Shown here: one piece after another, positions 8,386 to 17,334 of the stretch
How positions within the stretch are numbered: the first letter of the stretch is position 1
Layout of the letters: every line of letters begins with the position of its first letter
Assembly (NCBI RefSeq): GCF_900143525.1
Contig: NZ_FREZ01000005.1
Location: 3-64,002 of the forward strand
DNA from: Ruegeria sp. Alg231-54
GTDB lineage: Bacteria; Pseudomonadota; Alphaproteobacteria; Rhodobacterales; Rhodobacteraceae
Direction: 5' to 3'
DNA: 64,000 nt
Program-made: the position numbers and the translations under genes
The notes under the pieces: model-generated
What the model was told of the DNA's origin: nothing
The model's database searches: none
The model's input: the letters and a program-made list of their open reading frames with translations, nothing else

Positions 8386-9451
8386 AATCCGACTGCCTAC
8401 CAGCGAACTGCGCGACGACATCCCGTTTTTCACAAAGACCCTCGGAATGAGGATGGATATGATCTATCCCGCCGACGATCCGAGTGTTGCCGTGTTTTCA
8501 GGCCACGGGTTGCGCCTTCGGGTTGAGAGGGACGCGCCTGAGGCGGCAGGCACGATCCGCATCCTGACTGACGATCCTGACGGTTTTGCGGGCGGACAGC
8601 GGACTTTGGTCGCGCCCAATGGTACACGGGTTGAGATTGATGAGCTGAATCCCCCATTGGTGATGCCAGAAACGGTGCATTCCTTTGTGGTTCGCAGGCT
8701 CAAGGATCAGGCGCCCTGGATCATCGGGCGGGCGGGGATGCATTACCGCGATTTGGTGCCAGATCGGCTGGGTGGATCGATCATCGCCAGCCATATCCGT
8801 ATCCCCGATGGCGGCCCGGTGCCGGATATGGTGCATTTCCACAAAGTCGGGTTTCAGCTGATCTTCTGCATTCATGGCTGGGTCGACGTTGTTTACGAGG
8901 ATCAGGGTGACAAACTGCGCCTGACAGCCGGGGATTGCTTTATCCAACCCCCTGAAATTCGCCACCGGGTTCTTGAAGCATCGGACAATGTTCAGGTGAT
9001 CGAAATTGGTGTTCCTGCCGAACACGTCACCGAAATCGACCACGAGATGAAGCTGCCTACGCCGAATTTCCGCCCGGGCCGCGAATGGCAAGGGCAGCGT
9101 TTTGTTTATAACAAAGCCGAGAATTCAGAGTGGGGACCATTCCGCCTGCCAGGATACATCTGTCGCGACACGACGATTGCCGAGAATACCAAGGGTGTTG
9201 CTGGCGTGCAGGTCGTACGAAAAGGGCAGGGTGAACCGGTCTGGGCGACGCATGACACGGATATCCATTTTACCTTCGTCATGACGGGCGAGGTAACTTT
9301 GGAAGGTGAAGGGCGCGACCCCTACCGTCTGGAACAAGGGGATGCGTTCGTGATCCCGCCCGGTATGCGCACCAAACTGTCCGAACCTTCTGATGATGTC
9401 GAATTGCTTGAAGTCACCCTTCCGGGGGTCTTCAATACCGATCTGGGCTAG
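8348..9451 (+). CDS. VOC-like domain fused to a double cupin
   Basis: A 367-residue protein with three parts. Residues about 10-75 resemble a glyoxalase/VOC half (EIRLPTSELRDDIPFFTKTLGMRM). Residues about 145-215 form a cupin with likely metal ligands in MVHFHKVGFQLIFCIHG and the later PPEIRHRVL. Residues about 290-360 form a second cupin (THDTDIHFTFVMTGEV, GDAFVIPPGMRTKL) that lacks a clear second-motif histidine. The reaction is unknown; an oxygenase, isomerase or ligand-binding role is possible. The ATG at 8348 lies inside the upstream membrane-protein gene with GAAGAG before it, implying translational coupling. Confidence 0.82.
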   Translation: MTSTRNNSQTRAEIRLPTSELRDDIPFFTKTLGMRMDMIYPADDPSVAVFSGHGLRLRVERDAPEAAGTIRILTDDPDGFAGGQRTLVAPNGTRVEIDELNPPLVMPETVHSFVVRRLKDQAPWIIGRAGMHYRDLVPDRLGGSIIASHIRIPDGGPVPDMVHFHKVGFQLIFCIHGWVDVVYEDQGDKLRLTAGDCFIQPPEIRHRVLEASDNVQVIEIGVPAEHVTEIDHEMKLPTPNFRPGREWQGQRFVYNKAENSEWGPFRLPGYICRDTTIAENTKGVAGVQVVRKGQGEPVWATHDTDIHFTFVMTGEVTLEGEGRDPYRLEQGDAFVIPPGMRTKLSEPSDDVELLEVTLPGVFNTDLG

Positions 9452-9461
9452 GTGAGAATTT

Positions 9462-9500
9462 GCCTGGGAATCTTGTACTCGGGGGTTCAACTCCCCGGGC
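9462..9500 (+). other. Hairpin with tRNA T-arm-like core ahead of the nucleoside salvage operon
   Basis: CGGGG (9480-9484) pairs with CCCCG (9493-9497) around a loop containing TTCAACT, which looks like the T-arm of a tRNA. GCCTGGG (9462-9468) can instead pair with CCCGGGC (9494-9500), an alternative fold. No matching acceptor or anticodon stem is seen, so this is not a tRNA gene. It may terminate the cupin transcript, or be a leader element or a relic of one. Confidence 0.3.
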
Positions 9501-9554
9501 AGTTTCCTTTAGGGTGTGATTTTCTGACCAGTTGATCAAAAATGGGGAATCGCC

Positions 9555-9947
9555 ATGACTTTGAAAGATGCAGCACTGTCTGTCCGGGAAAAAGCCTATG
9601 CGCCTTATTCCAACTTCAAGGTTGGGGCGGCGATCCGGTCCGCATCCGGCGAGGTCCACGCGGGTTGCAACGTGGAAAACGTGGCGTATCCCGAGGGCAC
9701 CTGTGCCGAGGCCGGAGCTATTGCCGCGATGGTCGCTGCGGGCGAACAGGAACTGTCCGAGGTCTATGTCGTCGCTTCAAGTCCGCAACCGGTGCCGCCG
9801 TGTGGCGGTTGCCGGCAAAAGCTAGCCGAATTTGGCAAGCGGGACGTAAAGGTGACGCTGGCGACCGTGGATGGCGCCGAGTTTGTAACCACGATTGGGC
9901 AATTGCTGCCGGGCGCTTTCGACGCCTCGCACATGGAGGACGTGTGA
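9555..9947 (+). CDS. cdd: Cytidine deaminase
   Basis: A 130-residue zinc hydrolase deaminating cytidine and deoxycytidine to uridine and deoxyuridine; this short form is the homotetrameric type. The zinc ligands are C50 (in GTCAEAGAI), C83 and C86 (in PPCGGCRQ), with catalytic E52. Substrate-binding residues lie in FKVGAA and GCNVENVAYPEG. It is the first gene of the salvage operon, with deoA four bases downstream. Confidence 0.96.
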   Translation: MTLKDAALSVREKAYAPYSNFKVGAAIRSASGEVHAGCNVENVAYPEGTCAEAGAIAAMVAAGEQELSEVYVVASSPQPVPPCGGCRQKLAEFGKRDVKVTLATVDGAEFVTTIGQLLPGAFDASHMEDV

Positions 9948-9951
9948 CCCC

Positions 9952-11259
9952 ATGGACGCCCGTTCGATCATTGCAAAACTGCGCCGGAATGAGGTGCCGA
10001 CTGGAGATGAGCTAAACTGGTTCGCGCAAGGTTTGGCCGATGGTGGTGTCAGCGACGCCCAAGCGGGCGCTTTTGCCATGGCCGTCTGCATGGGCGGATT
10101 GGGTGCCAAAGGGCGCGCCGATCTGACGATCGCAATGCGCGACAGTGGTGATGTGCTCAGCTGGGATTTCGATGGCCCGGTAATTGACAAACACTCGACC
10201 GGTGGAGTGGGAGACAGCGTAAGCCTCGTGCTCGCCCCTGCACTGGCCGAGATGGGGGCTTATGTCCCTATGATCTCGGGGCGGGGTCTGGGTCATACTG
10301 GCGGTACCCTGGACAAGCTTGAGGCCATTCCTGGTGTCAGCACCCAGATCGGTCAGGACCGCCTGACGCAGATTTTGCGCGAAACCGGCGCGGCCATTGT
10401 CGGGGCCACGGGGCAGATCGCCCCGGCAGACAAACGCCTTTATGCGATCCGTGATGTGACGGCGACCGTTGAAAGCCTGGACCTGATCACCGCGTCGATC
10501 CTGTCCAAGAAACTGGCCGCCAGCCCCGAGGCTTTGGTGCTGGACGTCAAGGTGGGTAGCGGTGCGTTCATGAAGACGATGGATGATGCGCGCAAACTGG
10601 CGCGGGCCTTGTCGGAAACTGCGAATGCAGCAGGTTGCCGGACCTCGGCGGTCATCACCGATATGCACCAACCTTTAGCGCCTGCGCTGGGCAATGCTTT
10701 GGAAGTGGCCGAGGTGATGAAGGTCATGACGCAAGACCCCTATGCCCCGCTGGCGGAAATCTCGGCCGAGTTGGGCGGGGTTCTGCTGGCGGATGCCGGG
10801 ATGTTCGCAACCGCCGAAGAAGGGCGCGACAAGATCACGGATGTCATCCGCGACGGTCGCGCGGCGGAACGCTTTGGGCGTATGATGGCAGCCGTAGGCG
10901 CGCCGCTGCAGTTTGTTGAAAACTGGTCCCGGTACTTGCCAGAGGCCAGCGTGATCCTTGAAGTTCCGGCACCGACCAACGGACACATCACTGCCATTAA
11001 CGGTGAGGTGCTGGGCCTGACAGTTGTTGCACTGGGCGGCGGACGGCAGGTTGAAGACGACGTCATCGACCCGGCCGTGGGTCTGTCTGACATCGTCCGG
11101 CTGGGCGACAAAGTCGAGAAGGGCGCGCCATTGGCGGTAATCCACGCTTCGCGGGAAGATGCCGCGCGGCGAGCCGCCCAGAGCGTTCTCAGCGCGATCA
11201 CGATAGGTGCCGATGCCCCGGCAGAGCCCACTCTTGTCCACGAAAGGATTTCGCCGTGA
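9952..11259 (+). CDS. deoA: Thymidine phosphorylase
   Basis: A 435-residue enzyme that phosphorolyses thymidine or deoxyuridine to the base and deoxyribose 1-phosphate. The family block KHSTGGVGDSVSLVLAP (phosphate binding), the signature GRGLGHTGGTLDKLE and VGSGAFMKT are all present, and length fits. The start is the ATG at 9952, four bases after cdd, with GGAGGA about 11 bases upstream inside cdd. Its product feeds phosphopentomutase, encoded next with a GTGA overlap. Pyrimidine-nucleoside phosphorylase is the close alternative. Confidence 0.95.
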   Translation: MDARSIIAKLRRNEVPTGDELNWFAQGLADGGVSDAQAGAFAMAVCMGGLGAKGRADLTIAMRDSGDVLSWDFDGPVIDKHSTGGVGDSVSLVLAPALAEMGAYVPMISGRGLGHTGGTLDKLEAIPGVSTQIGQDRLTQILRETGAAIVGATGQIAPADKRLYAIRDVTATVESLDLITASILSKKLAASPEALVLDVKVGSGAFMKTMDDARKLARALSETANAAGCRTSAVITDMHQPLAPALGNALEVAEVMKVMTQDPYAPLAEISAELGGVLLADAGMFATAEEGRDKITDVIRDGRAAERFGRMMAAVGAPLQFVENWSRYLPEASVILEVPAPTNGHITAINGEVLGLTVVALGGGRQVEDDVIDPAVGLSDIVRLGDKVEKGAPLAVIHASREDAARRAAQSVLSAITIGADAPAEPTLVHERISP

Positions 11260-12467
11260 CCCGCGCGTTTCTTGTGGTGATGGACTCGGTTGGCATCGGC
11301 GGCGCGCCGGATGCTGATCGGTTTTTTAATGGCGATGTGCCGGACACGGGTGCAAACACACTGGCCCATATTTCACAGGCCTGCGCCGAAGGGCGGGCTG
11401 AAGACGGGCGCTCAGGCCCACTGTACCTGCCAAACTTAGATGCGCTGGGACTGGGGGCCGCAACGCGGTTGGCATCGGGGTCGGAAACGCCGGGGTTAGA
11501 GGTCGATCCGTCTGGGCGCTGGGGGTGCGCGAGAGAGCATTCGCTTGGCAAGGATACGCCTTCGGGCCACTGGGAGCTGGCCGGTCTGCCGGTGCCGTGG
11601 GATTGGCATTATTTCCCGGATACCACGCCAACCTTCCCCGCCGATTTAAGCCGTGCTGCGGCACAGGCGGCTGGAACAGACGGAATTCTGGGTGATTGCC
11701 ACGCCTCGGGCACGACCATTATCGCCAAACTAGGGGCCGAGCATATGCGGACCGGTTGGCCGATCTGCTACACTTCCGCCGACAGCGTGTTCCAGATCGC
11801 GGCACATGAAGAGAGCTTTGGCCTCGACCGCCTGCTGGACATGTGCAAGGCGCTTGCCCCGCGGTTGCATGAGATGAAAGTGGGTCGGGTCATCGCGCGA
11901 CCCTTCACAGGCTCACCTGATCAGGGCTTTACCCGCACCACGAACCGAAAGGATTTTGCCATCCTGCCACCAGCGCCGGTTTTGACCAATTGGGTGCAGG
12001 ATGCCGGGCGCCGTGTCCATGCAGTGGGCAAGATCGGTGACATCTTCTCGATGCAGGGGATCGACACGCTACGCAAAGGGCCGGATGCCGAGTTGATGGG
12101 CCACTTGTCCGATTTGGTCGATCAGGCCGACGAAGGCAGCCTGACCTTTGCCAATTTTGTCGAATTCGACAGCCTCTATGGCCACCGCCGTGATATCAGC
12201 GGCTATGCCCGAGCGCTAGAATGGTTCGACCGCGAAATCGGTGTGATCCTGAACAGGCTGCGACCGGGCGATCTTATGCTTTTGACCGCCGATCACGGCA
12301 ATGATCCCAGTTGGATCGGAACCGACCACACGCGCGAACAGGTGCCCGTTCTGATCGCGGGGCAGGGCACGGGCCAAATCGGGGCAGTCGATTTTGCCGA
12401 TGTCGCTGCAAGTATCGCACACCATCTGAACATTCCGGCCCAAGGGCCGGGGAAGAGTTTTCTATGA
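11256..12467 (+). CDS. deoB: Phosphopentomutase
   Basis: A 403-residue alkaline-phosphatase-superfamily mutase that converts (deoxy)ribose 1-phosphate to the 5-phosphate with Mn2+. Metal-binding blocks are visible as VVMDSVGIGGAPDA at the N-terminus, the central CHASGTTII region containing the phosphorylated threonine, and LLTADHGNDP with TDHTREQVPV near the C-terminus. The start is GTG at 11256, overlapping the deoA stop as GTGA, so translation is coupled. Confidence 0.96.
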   Translation: MTRAFLVVMDSVGIGGAPDADRFFNGDVPDTGANTLAHISQACAEGRAEDGRSGPLYLPNLDALGLGAATRLASGSETPGLEVDPSGRWGCAREHSLGKDTPSGHWELAGLPVPWDWHYFPDTTPTFPADLSRAAAQAAGTDGILGDCHASGTTIIAKLGAEHMRTGWPICYTSADSVFQIAAHEESFGLDRLLDMCKALAPRLHEMKVGRVIARPFTGSPDQGFTRTTNRKDFAILPPAPVLTNWVQDAGRRVHAVGKIGDIFSMQGIDTLRKGPDAELMGHLSDLVDQADEGSLTFANFVEFDSLYGHRRDISGYARALEWFDREIGVILNRLRPGDLMLLTADHGNDPSWIGTDHTREQVPVLIAGQGTGQIGAVDFADVAASIAHHLNIPAQGPGKSFL

Positions 12468-13450
12468 CCGTCGCAGACCTACCCAAAATCGAATTGCACC
12501 TGCACCATGAAGGGGCAGCGCCGCCTGAATTCATCCGTCAGCTTGCGCATGAAAAGCGCATAGACCTGAGCGGTATCTTTAAATCAGACGGAAGCTATGA
12601 CTTCCGCGACTTCGCCCACTTTCTCAGTGTCTACGAGGCCGCCTGCGAAGTGCTTAAATCGCCCGAGGATTTCCGTCGCCTGACCTTGGCCATTCTGGAG
12701 GAAAGCGCTGCGAATGGGGTGGTCTATTCGGAAACCTTCCTCAGCCCTGATTTCTGCGGCGGCGGGGATGTGCACGCCTGGCGTGACTATCTGAACGCCA
12801 TTCAGGAAGCGGCAGACGAGGCCGAGCGCAAGTTCGATATCACCCTGCGCGGCGTTGTCACGTGCGTCCGGCATTTCGGACCTGAACAAGCGAAACAAAG
12901 CGCCTATTGCGCAGCGGAAACCGCCGGTGACTGGATCACCGGGTTCGGAATGGGCGGCAATGAGGGCGTCGGGACGCAGGGCGATTACAAATGGGCCTTT
13001 GAATGCGCCCGCGAAGCTGGGCTGCGCCTGACCACCCATGCCGGAGAGTTCGGCGGCCCCGAAAGCGTACGCGATGCTGTACGGGACCTCGGTGTCGAAC
13101 GGGTCGGCCACGGCGTGCGGGCTATCGAGGACGACGATCTGATCCGGGAACTTGTCGACCGCGAAGTCACGCTTGAAGTCTGCCCCGGTTCCAACGTAGT
13201 TCTGGGCCTGTTTCCCGATTTTGCGGCACATCCGATTGCCCGGTTGCGCGATCAGGGTGTGAACGTCACAGTTTCCACCGACGATCCGCCGTTTTTCCAT
13301 ACCACCATGCGGCGCGAATATGAGATGCTGCATCAGGCCTTTGGCTGGGACGCCGAGGATTTTGCAGCCCTGAACAACACAGCCCTGAACGCGGCTTTCT
13401 GCGATGATGACACCCGTGAACGGGTCAAGAAAAGACTGGAGAGAACATGA
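12464..13450 (+). CDS. add: Adenosine deaminase (adenine deaminase possible)
   Basis: A 328-residue zinc hydrolase of the adenosine/adenine deaminase family. Zinc histidines lie in [10 protein letters not shown] at residues 7-16; the catalytic glutamate is in THAGEFGGP, the histidine in RVGHGVRAI, and the metal aspartates in [10 protein letters not shown]. The first motif reads HHEG where classical adenosine deaminases have HLDG. Adenine deaminases also carry EG at this point, so the true substrate is not certain. The operon of deoA, deoB and upp favours nucleoside salvage. The start overlaps the deoB stop as ATGA. Confidence 0.88.
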   Translation: MTVADLPKIELHLHHEGAAPPEFIRQLAHEKRIDLSGIFKSDGSYDFRDFAHFLSVYEAACEVLKSPEDFRRLTLAILEESAANGVVYSETFLSPDFCGGGDVHAWRDYLNAIQEAADEAERKFDITLRGVVTCVRHFGPEQAKQSAYCAAETAGDWITGFGMGGNEGVGTQGDYKWAFECAREAGLRLTTHAGEFGGPESVRDAVRDLGVERVGHGVRAIEDDDLIRELVDREVTLEVCPGSNVVLGLFPDFAAHPIARLRDQGVNVTVSTDDPPFFHTTMRREYEMLHQAFGWDAEDFAALNNTALNAAFCDDDTRERVKKRLERT

Positions 13451-14079
13451 GCGAACACCTGACCGTCGTTGACCACCCGCTGGTGCAGCACAAACTGACG
13501 CTCATGCGGGACAAGGGCACCTCGACCGCTGTTTTCCGACAGCTGCTGCGCGAAATAACGTTGCTGCTGGCCTATGAGGTCACGCGTGAACTGAAGCTGA
13601 CCACCCGGCACATCGAAACCCCAATGGAGGAAATGGACGCCCCCATTCTGGCCGGTAAAAAGCTGGCCTTGGTGTCGATCCTGCGGGCGGGAAATGGGAT
13701 GCTGGACGGGGTGCTGGAACTGGTCCCCTCGGCCCGTGTCGGGTTTGTCGGGTTGTATCGCGACGAAGAAACGCTGAAACCGGTTCAGTATTACTTCAAA
13801 GCGCCCGAAGGCTTAAAAGACCGTCTTGTCATTGCCGTTGACCCAATGCTGGCCACCGGCAACAGCTCGGCCGCAGCGATTGATTTGCTGAAAGAAGCCG
13901 GGGCGACCGATATCCGTTTCCTCTGCCTGTTGGCCGCGCCCGAAGGCGTCGCCCGCATGAAAGAGGCGCATCCTGACGTGAACATCGTCACGGCGTCGCT
14001 GGATCGCGAGTTGAACTCGAAAGGGTATATCATGCCTGGGTTGGGCGATGCTGGCGACCGGATGTTCGGCACCAAGTAA
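13447..14079 (+). CDS. upp: Uracil phosphoribosyltransferase
   Basis: A 210-residue type I phosphoribosyltransferase that converts uracil and PRPP to UMP. The N-terminal [15 protein letters not shown] and the PRPP loop [16 protein letters not shown] are diagnostic, and the uracil-binding region near the C-terminus reads [13 protein letters not shown]. The start overlaps the add stop as ATGA. This is the last gene of cdd-deoA-deoB-add-upp, reclaiming the uracil released upstream. Only five bases separate its stop from the convergent gene at 14085, and I see no terminator hairpin there. Confidence 0.97.
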   Translation: MSEHLTVVDHPLVQHKLTLMRDKGTSTAVFRQLLREITLLLAYEVTRELKLTTRHIETPMEEMDAPILAGKKLALVSILRAGNGMLDGVLELVPSARVGFVGLYRDEETLKPVQYYFKAPEGLKDRLVIAVDPMLATGNSSAAAIDLLKEAGATDIRFLCLLAAPEGVARMKEAHPDVNIVTASLDRELNSKGYIMPGLGDAGDRMFGTK

Positions 14080-14084
14080 TCGGT

Positions 14085-15098
14085 TTACTCGCCACAGATA
14101 TTCTGCAGCCGGACCCAATCGCGGTCCGGCAGCACTTGCGGCAAGGGACGCCCGGCCATCGGGTCAGCCTCGATCAGGCCCAGAGTGTCTTCCCCCGTGA
14201 CATCCACAGCATAGGCATATGGCGTTGAAGGCAGCGCCGCCTGGGCGAATACCTCTAGCAAAGCTTGATCGGACAAAGTTGGGCGCGGTTCTGACAAGAC
14301 CTGTTCGGTATAGGCGTCAACGATTTCCGGCGTCAGCTCTCCGGTTGTCAGCAGGCGGAATGCCGTGGTTGGACCGGTCCGGTCCAGTACCTCGTCCAAG
14401 GGATCCTGTGCGGCGGCCCGCGCGCGTTCGGCGATGATGTAACCGGCGGCGATGGATGGGTCCTCGTGATCTTCAACCAATGAGCGGTTCAACAGAATGA
14501 TCCCACCAGGCAGGCCGAGGCTTGTTTGCACCCCCGCAGGAAGAATAACGACCTCTCGCACTCCGGTTCGGGCTGCCAGTTGGTCCAACGCAGCCTGTGC
14601 ATCCTCTGAGGAGCACGAGACACCTGAAACCCGTTCAATTCGGTGCAGGATCGCATCCCCGATATCGTATCGCTTGATCTCGGGGACAACAGAAACGACG
14701 TGGTTTTGCAGTGCGGCCGGAACCCAAAGCAGCAATAGTGCGGCAACTGCAGCAACCACACCCGCAACACTAAGCCAACGCAACCGCCCGGGATGCGGGC
14801 GCGACCGATCAATTGCCTTTTGCAAACGGTCGATCGCCGCGATCATCGTCGTCTCGGTTTCCTCCAGTTCCAGCGTTTCGTCGGGGTCTCCGTCCGGGTT
14901 GAAGATTGCGGGATAAAGTCCTGGGTTCTGTCGTTCCAGCGCAGCCAATGACCAATGGGTCAATGCCCGATCGTTGAAATCAGAAATCGTCAGCGTTGCT
15001 TCGCCAATCGACACCACAACCTCGCGCCGCTGCACGTCGGGCGAGGGGCGCCACAGACCGGTGGCTTCGATCCGTTCGTACTGTTTCAGAGCCGTCAT
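14085..15098 (-). CDS. Single-pass membrane protein with a degenerate M48-peptidase-like domain
   Basis: A 337-residue protein: a soluble N-terminal domain of about 100 residues, one transmembrane segment (about 108-128, rich in A, V, L), then an outer domain. The segment LPGGIILLNRSLVEDHEDPSIAAGYIIAERARA follows the pattern of M48 metallopeptidases, where a beta strand and LPGG precede an HEXXH helix, but the histidines and glutamate are replaced by I, A and A. It is therefore probably inactive if homologous. Two cysteines near VSCSS and the C-terminal ICGE may pair. The start is the ATG at 15098; a TTG three bases earlier is also in frame. Function is unknown. Confidence 0.7.
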   Translation of the reverse strand: MTALKQYERIEATGLWRPSPDVQRREVVVSIGEATLTISDFNDRALTHWSLAALERQNPGLYPAIFNPDGDPDETLELEETETTMIAAIDRLQKAIDRSRPHPGRLRWLSVAGVVAAVAALLLLWVPAALQNHVVSVVPEIKRYDIGDAILHRIERVSGVSCSSEDAQAALDQLAARTGVREVVILPAGVQTSLGLPGGIILLNRSLVEDHEDPSIAAGYIIAERARAAAQDPLDEVLDRTGPTTAFRLLTTGELTPEIVDAYTEQVLSEPRPTLSDQALLEVFAQAALPSTPYAYAVDVTGEDTLGLIEADPMAGRPLPQVLPDRDWVRLQNICGE

Positions 15099-15248
15099 CA
15101 AGGTGAAGTTTGCTCGTTATTATTTTGCCCCAGCTTAACATGGTAAATTCAAAGGGCGCAAATCAGTTGCGCCGTCTGCGGTAAATGTGCTGGATACAAC
15201 GGCGCGCCAAGGATCGGCCAGTCGTGCTCCACTGTTATGCCGAGGTGA

Positions 15249-16187
15249 ATGATGCAGGCGGACACTCAGACGTCACCCATACTGGCATCAGTGCTGATGA
15301 TCAGCGCGATGGCCATCATCGGGGTGATAGACAACGTAGTGATCCTGTTGGCGGAAACGGTTGGCCTGTGGCAATTCCACCTGAGCCGCGCGTTGCTGAT
15401 GTTGCCGCTGATCTTTGGTCTGTCGCTATTGGGGCTGGGCAGTATGCGCCCGAAACGATTTGGCCCGGTGATTCTGCGCAGCGTACTGATCACCCTGGCC
15501 ATGTTGTTCTATTTCGCGTCGCTTGCGGTCATGCCGATTGCGCAGGCGCTGGCCGGGTTGTTCACATCGCCGATTTTTGTCCTGTTGATCTCGGCCCTGG
15601 CAATGAAACAACGGATTGGCCCTTGGCGTATCGTTGCGGTTTTGCTGGGGTTTGCAGGGATCCTGTGCGTGCTGCAGCTTGACCCCTACGATTTCGATAC
15701 CCGCAGCCTGTTCCCGGTCGCCGGGGGCCTGTTCTACGCGTTGAGTGCCGTTATCACGCGCAGCCACTGTTCGGATGAAAGCACCGTCGCTCTGTTGGCC
15801 GCGATGATCATCACGCTGGGGGCGGCCGGGGGGATCGGTCTTCTGGTTCTCGATTTGATTCCGGTGGCCGCGCCGGATGGCCCCGATGGTTTCGCCGCCC
15901 GGGGTTGGGTCTGGCAGATGCAACCCGCATTGCCGTGGATCGCAATACAGGCGGTTGGTTCCACGATTGCCGTCTTCATGTTGATCAAGGCCTATCAGGT
16001 GGGCGAGCCGTCCTATGTCGCGGTCTTTGAGTACTCGGTCATGATCTTTGGTCCGCTCTTTGCCTTTGCGGCTTTCGGGCAGGCGATCGGGCCGATGCAG
16101 ATTGCCGGGATTGGCTTGATTGCAATCGCAGGTGCCCTGTTGGGATGGCGTGCAGGGCGCGAGGCTGCCCGGCCAGAACCGGTTTAG
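15249..16187 (+). CDS. DMT-superfamily (EamA) transporter
   Basis: A 312-residue inner-membrane protein with ten predicted helices in two EamA repeats (first about residues 10-143, second about 155-300). Such proteins usually export amino acids, metabolites or other small molecules, but the substrate cannot be predicted. A GAGG lies three bases before the ATG at 15249 and six before the second, adjacent ATG at 15252, which may be the real start. It is monocistronic; the roughly 290 bp that follow hold no convincing gene. Confidence 0.88.
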   Translation: MMQADTQTSPILASVLMISAMAIIGVIDNVVILLAETVGLWQFHLSRALLMLPLIFGLSLLGLGSMRPKRFGPVILRSVLITLAMLFYFASLAVMPIAQALAGLFTSPIFVLLISALAMKQRIGPWRIVAVLLGFAGILCVLQLDPYDFDTRSLFPVAGGLFYALSAVITRSHCSDESTVALLAAMIITLGAAGGIGLLVLDLIPVAAPDGPDGFAARGWVWQMQPALPWIAIQAVGSTIAVFMLIKAYQVGEPSYVAVFEYSVMIFGPLFAFAAFGQAIGPMQIAGIGLIAIAGALLGWRAGREAARPEPV

Positions 16188-16479
16188 CCGTATCCTGAGG
16201 TCAGCCTAATGTTTTGGGTGGGCAAGCGGGGATCATTCAGACCTGATACCGATGCGTGTCACATGACCCGGGCGATTTCAGCCGACGGGCTCAGACAGAT
16301 TCGGCGGCACGGATGAGCGCTGGTGGTAATTATAGTTTCCAAAAACCCGCCAATATTTACCAATAGCGCAGTGTTGTTCAAAGAATTGTTATTTTTCACG
16401 GCTTTAAGAACCCAAATTGGGCGGCAATGTGTCGAAACTAAGTCGCCCATGGTTAAGTCGTGCTAGTCGTTATGAGTAG

Positions 16480-17268
16480 TTGTTTTTGTGTCAAAAATGG
16501 GTGCGACACGTGTTAAATGTACAGAGTGTTTTGAGTTATGAGGCCGTTCCGAACCAGGAAGTGCAGGACAATCCCGCGATTTCGCTAAACGCGCGCCGGG
16601 GTGGTTTTGTCCACGGAACTAAGATTGCGACGGATCGTGGATGGAAATCTGTTGAAGGATTGCAAGTAGGCGATCTGATCCGCACGATGGACAACGGGTT
16701 CAGAGAAGTCTCGCGGGTTGCGACGGATTGCATAGCAATCGCCGCCAGCGAGTCCAGGTCGGAAAACTTACCTGTCCGCGTGCCGTCGAACACTTTGTAC
16801 AACGGCGATCCGGTCTGGTTGATGCCAGAGCAGGGCGTGGCGTTGGACAACACCAAGCTGAGCCAGGGTCCGATCACGCTGCCGATCAGCATGCCCGTGG
16901 TGCCTGCGCGGGTTCTCAGTGGAACGTTTCGATTTTCGTCCAGCGCGCCATCATTGCTGTTTAAGGTTTGTTCGTTGTTCTTTGAACAAGACGAAGTGAT
17001 CTACATTGAGGGCGGCCTGCGGGCCTTTTGTCCTGCGGGCCGCTTTGGGTCGAACAGCCGGCCCGCGAACGCCTCATACAAGGTGGTCGATGCCGAGCGG
17101 ACCGAAGATCTGATCGACATGGTCGCGCATAGCAGGGATATTGCAGTGATTGCGAACTCACTGGGCGCGCTACCGGCGCCGATCATGCAGAACCCGATAT
17201 TTCCGGCGCGGCCTGTCATGGGTGCGCGACGTCCTGGGCGGCCGGGGCGGCCTGCTCCGATATTCTAA
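16480..17268 (+). CDS. Hint-domain-like protein lacking the nucleophilic cysteine
   Basis: Up to 262 residues. The segment GGFVHGTKIATDRGWKSVEGLQVGDLIRTMDNG matches the start of Hint_2 domains common in Roseobacter-group proteins, in which C-F-x-x-G-T opens the domain; here the position of the cysteine is glycine. Without it, self-cleavage should not occur. The C-terminus is a Gly/Pro/Arg-rich tail (ARRPGRPGRPAPIF). The start is uncertain: TTG at 16480, or GTG at 16501 or 16510. It has no operon partner. Secretion-associated Hint proteins usually carry calcium-binding repeats, which are absent here. A strong hairpin terminator follows. Confidence 0.75.
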   Translation: MFLCQKWVRHVLNVQSVLSYEAVPNQEVQDNPAISLNARRGGFVHGTKIATDRGWKSVEGLQVGDLIRTMDNGFREVSRVATDCIAIAASESRSENLPVRVPSNTLYNGDPVWLMPEQGVALDNTKLSQGPITLPISMPVVPARVLSGTFRFSSSAPSLLFKVCSLFFEQDEVIYIEGGLRAFCPAGRFGSNSRPANASYKVVDAERTEDLIDMVAHSRDIAVIANSLGALPAPIMQNPIFPARPVMGARRPGRPGRPAPIF

Positions 17269-17294
17269 TTTTTTTAAAGCTATTGATTAAAGTA

Positions 17295-17334
17295 TGACGC
17301 TGGCGCGGTAACCCGCACCAGCGTCAATTTTTTT
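17295..17334. terminator. Bidirectional terminator between the Hint-like gene and fadJ
   Basis: TGACGCTGG pairs with CCAGCGTCA (outer arms of 17295-17326) and GCGG with CCGC inside them, giving a near-perfect 14-bp stem. Seven T residues (17328-17334) follow on the plus strand and overlap the fadJ stop codon. The upstream AT-rich sequence could serve the minus strand. Confidence 0.85.

Noticed and set aside
9480-9500. Complete tRNA gene suggested by the TTCAACT loop
   Set aside because: No D-arm, anticodon stem or matching acceptor strand can be drawn; the T-stem is also marginal.
16259-16450. 63-residue minus-strand frame in the gap before the Hint-like gene
   Set aside because: No ribosome site, no recognisable composition or partner, and the surrounding DNA is AT-richer non-coding sequence.
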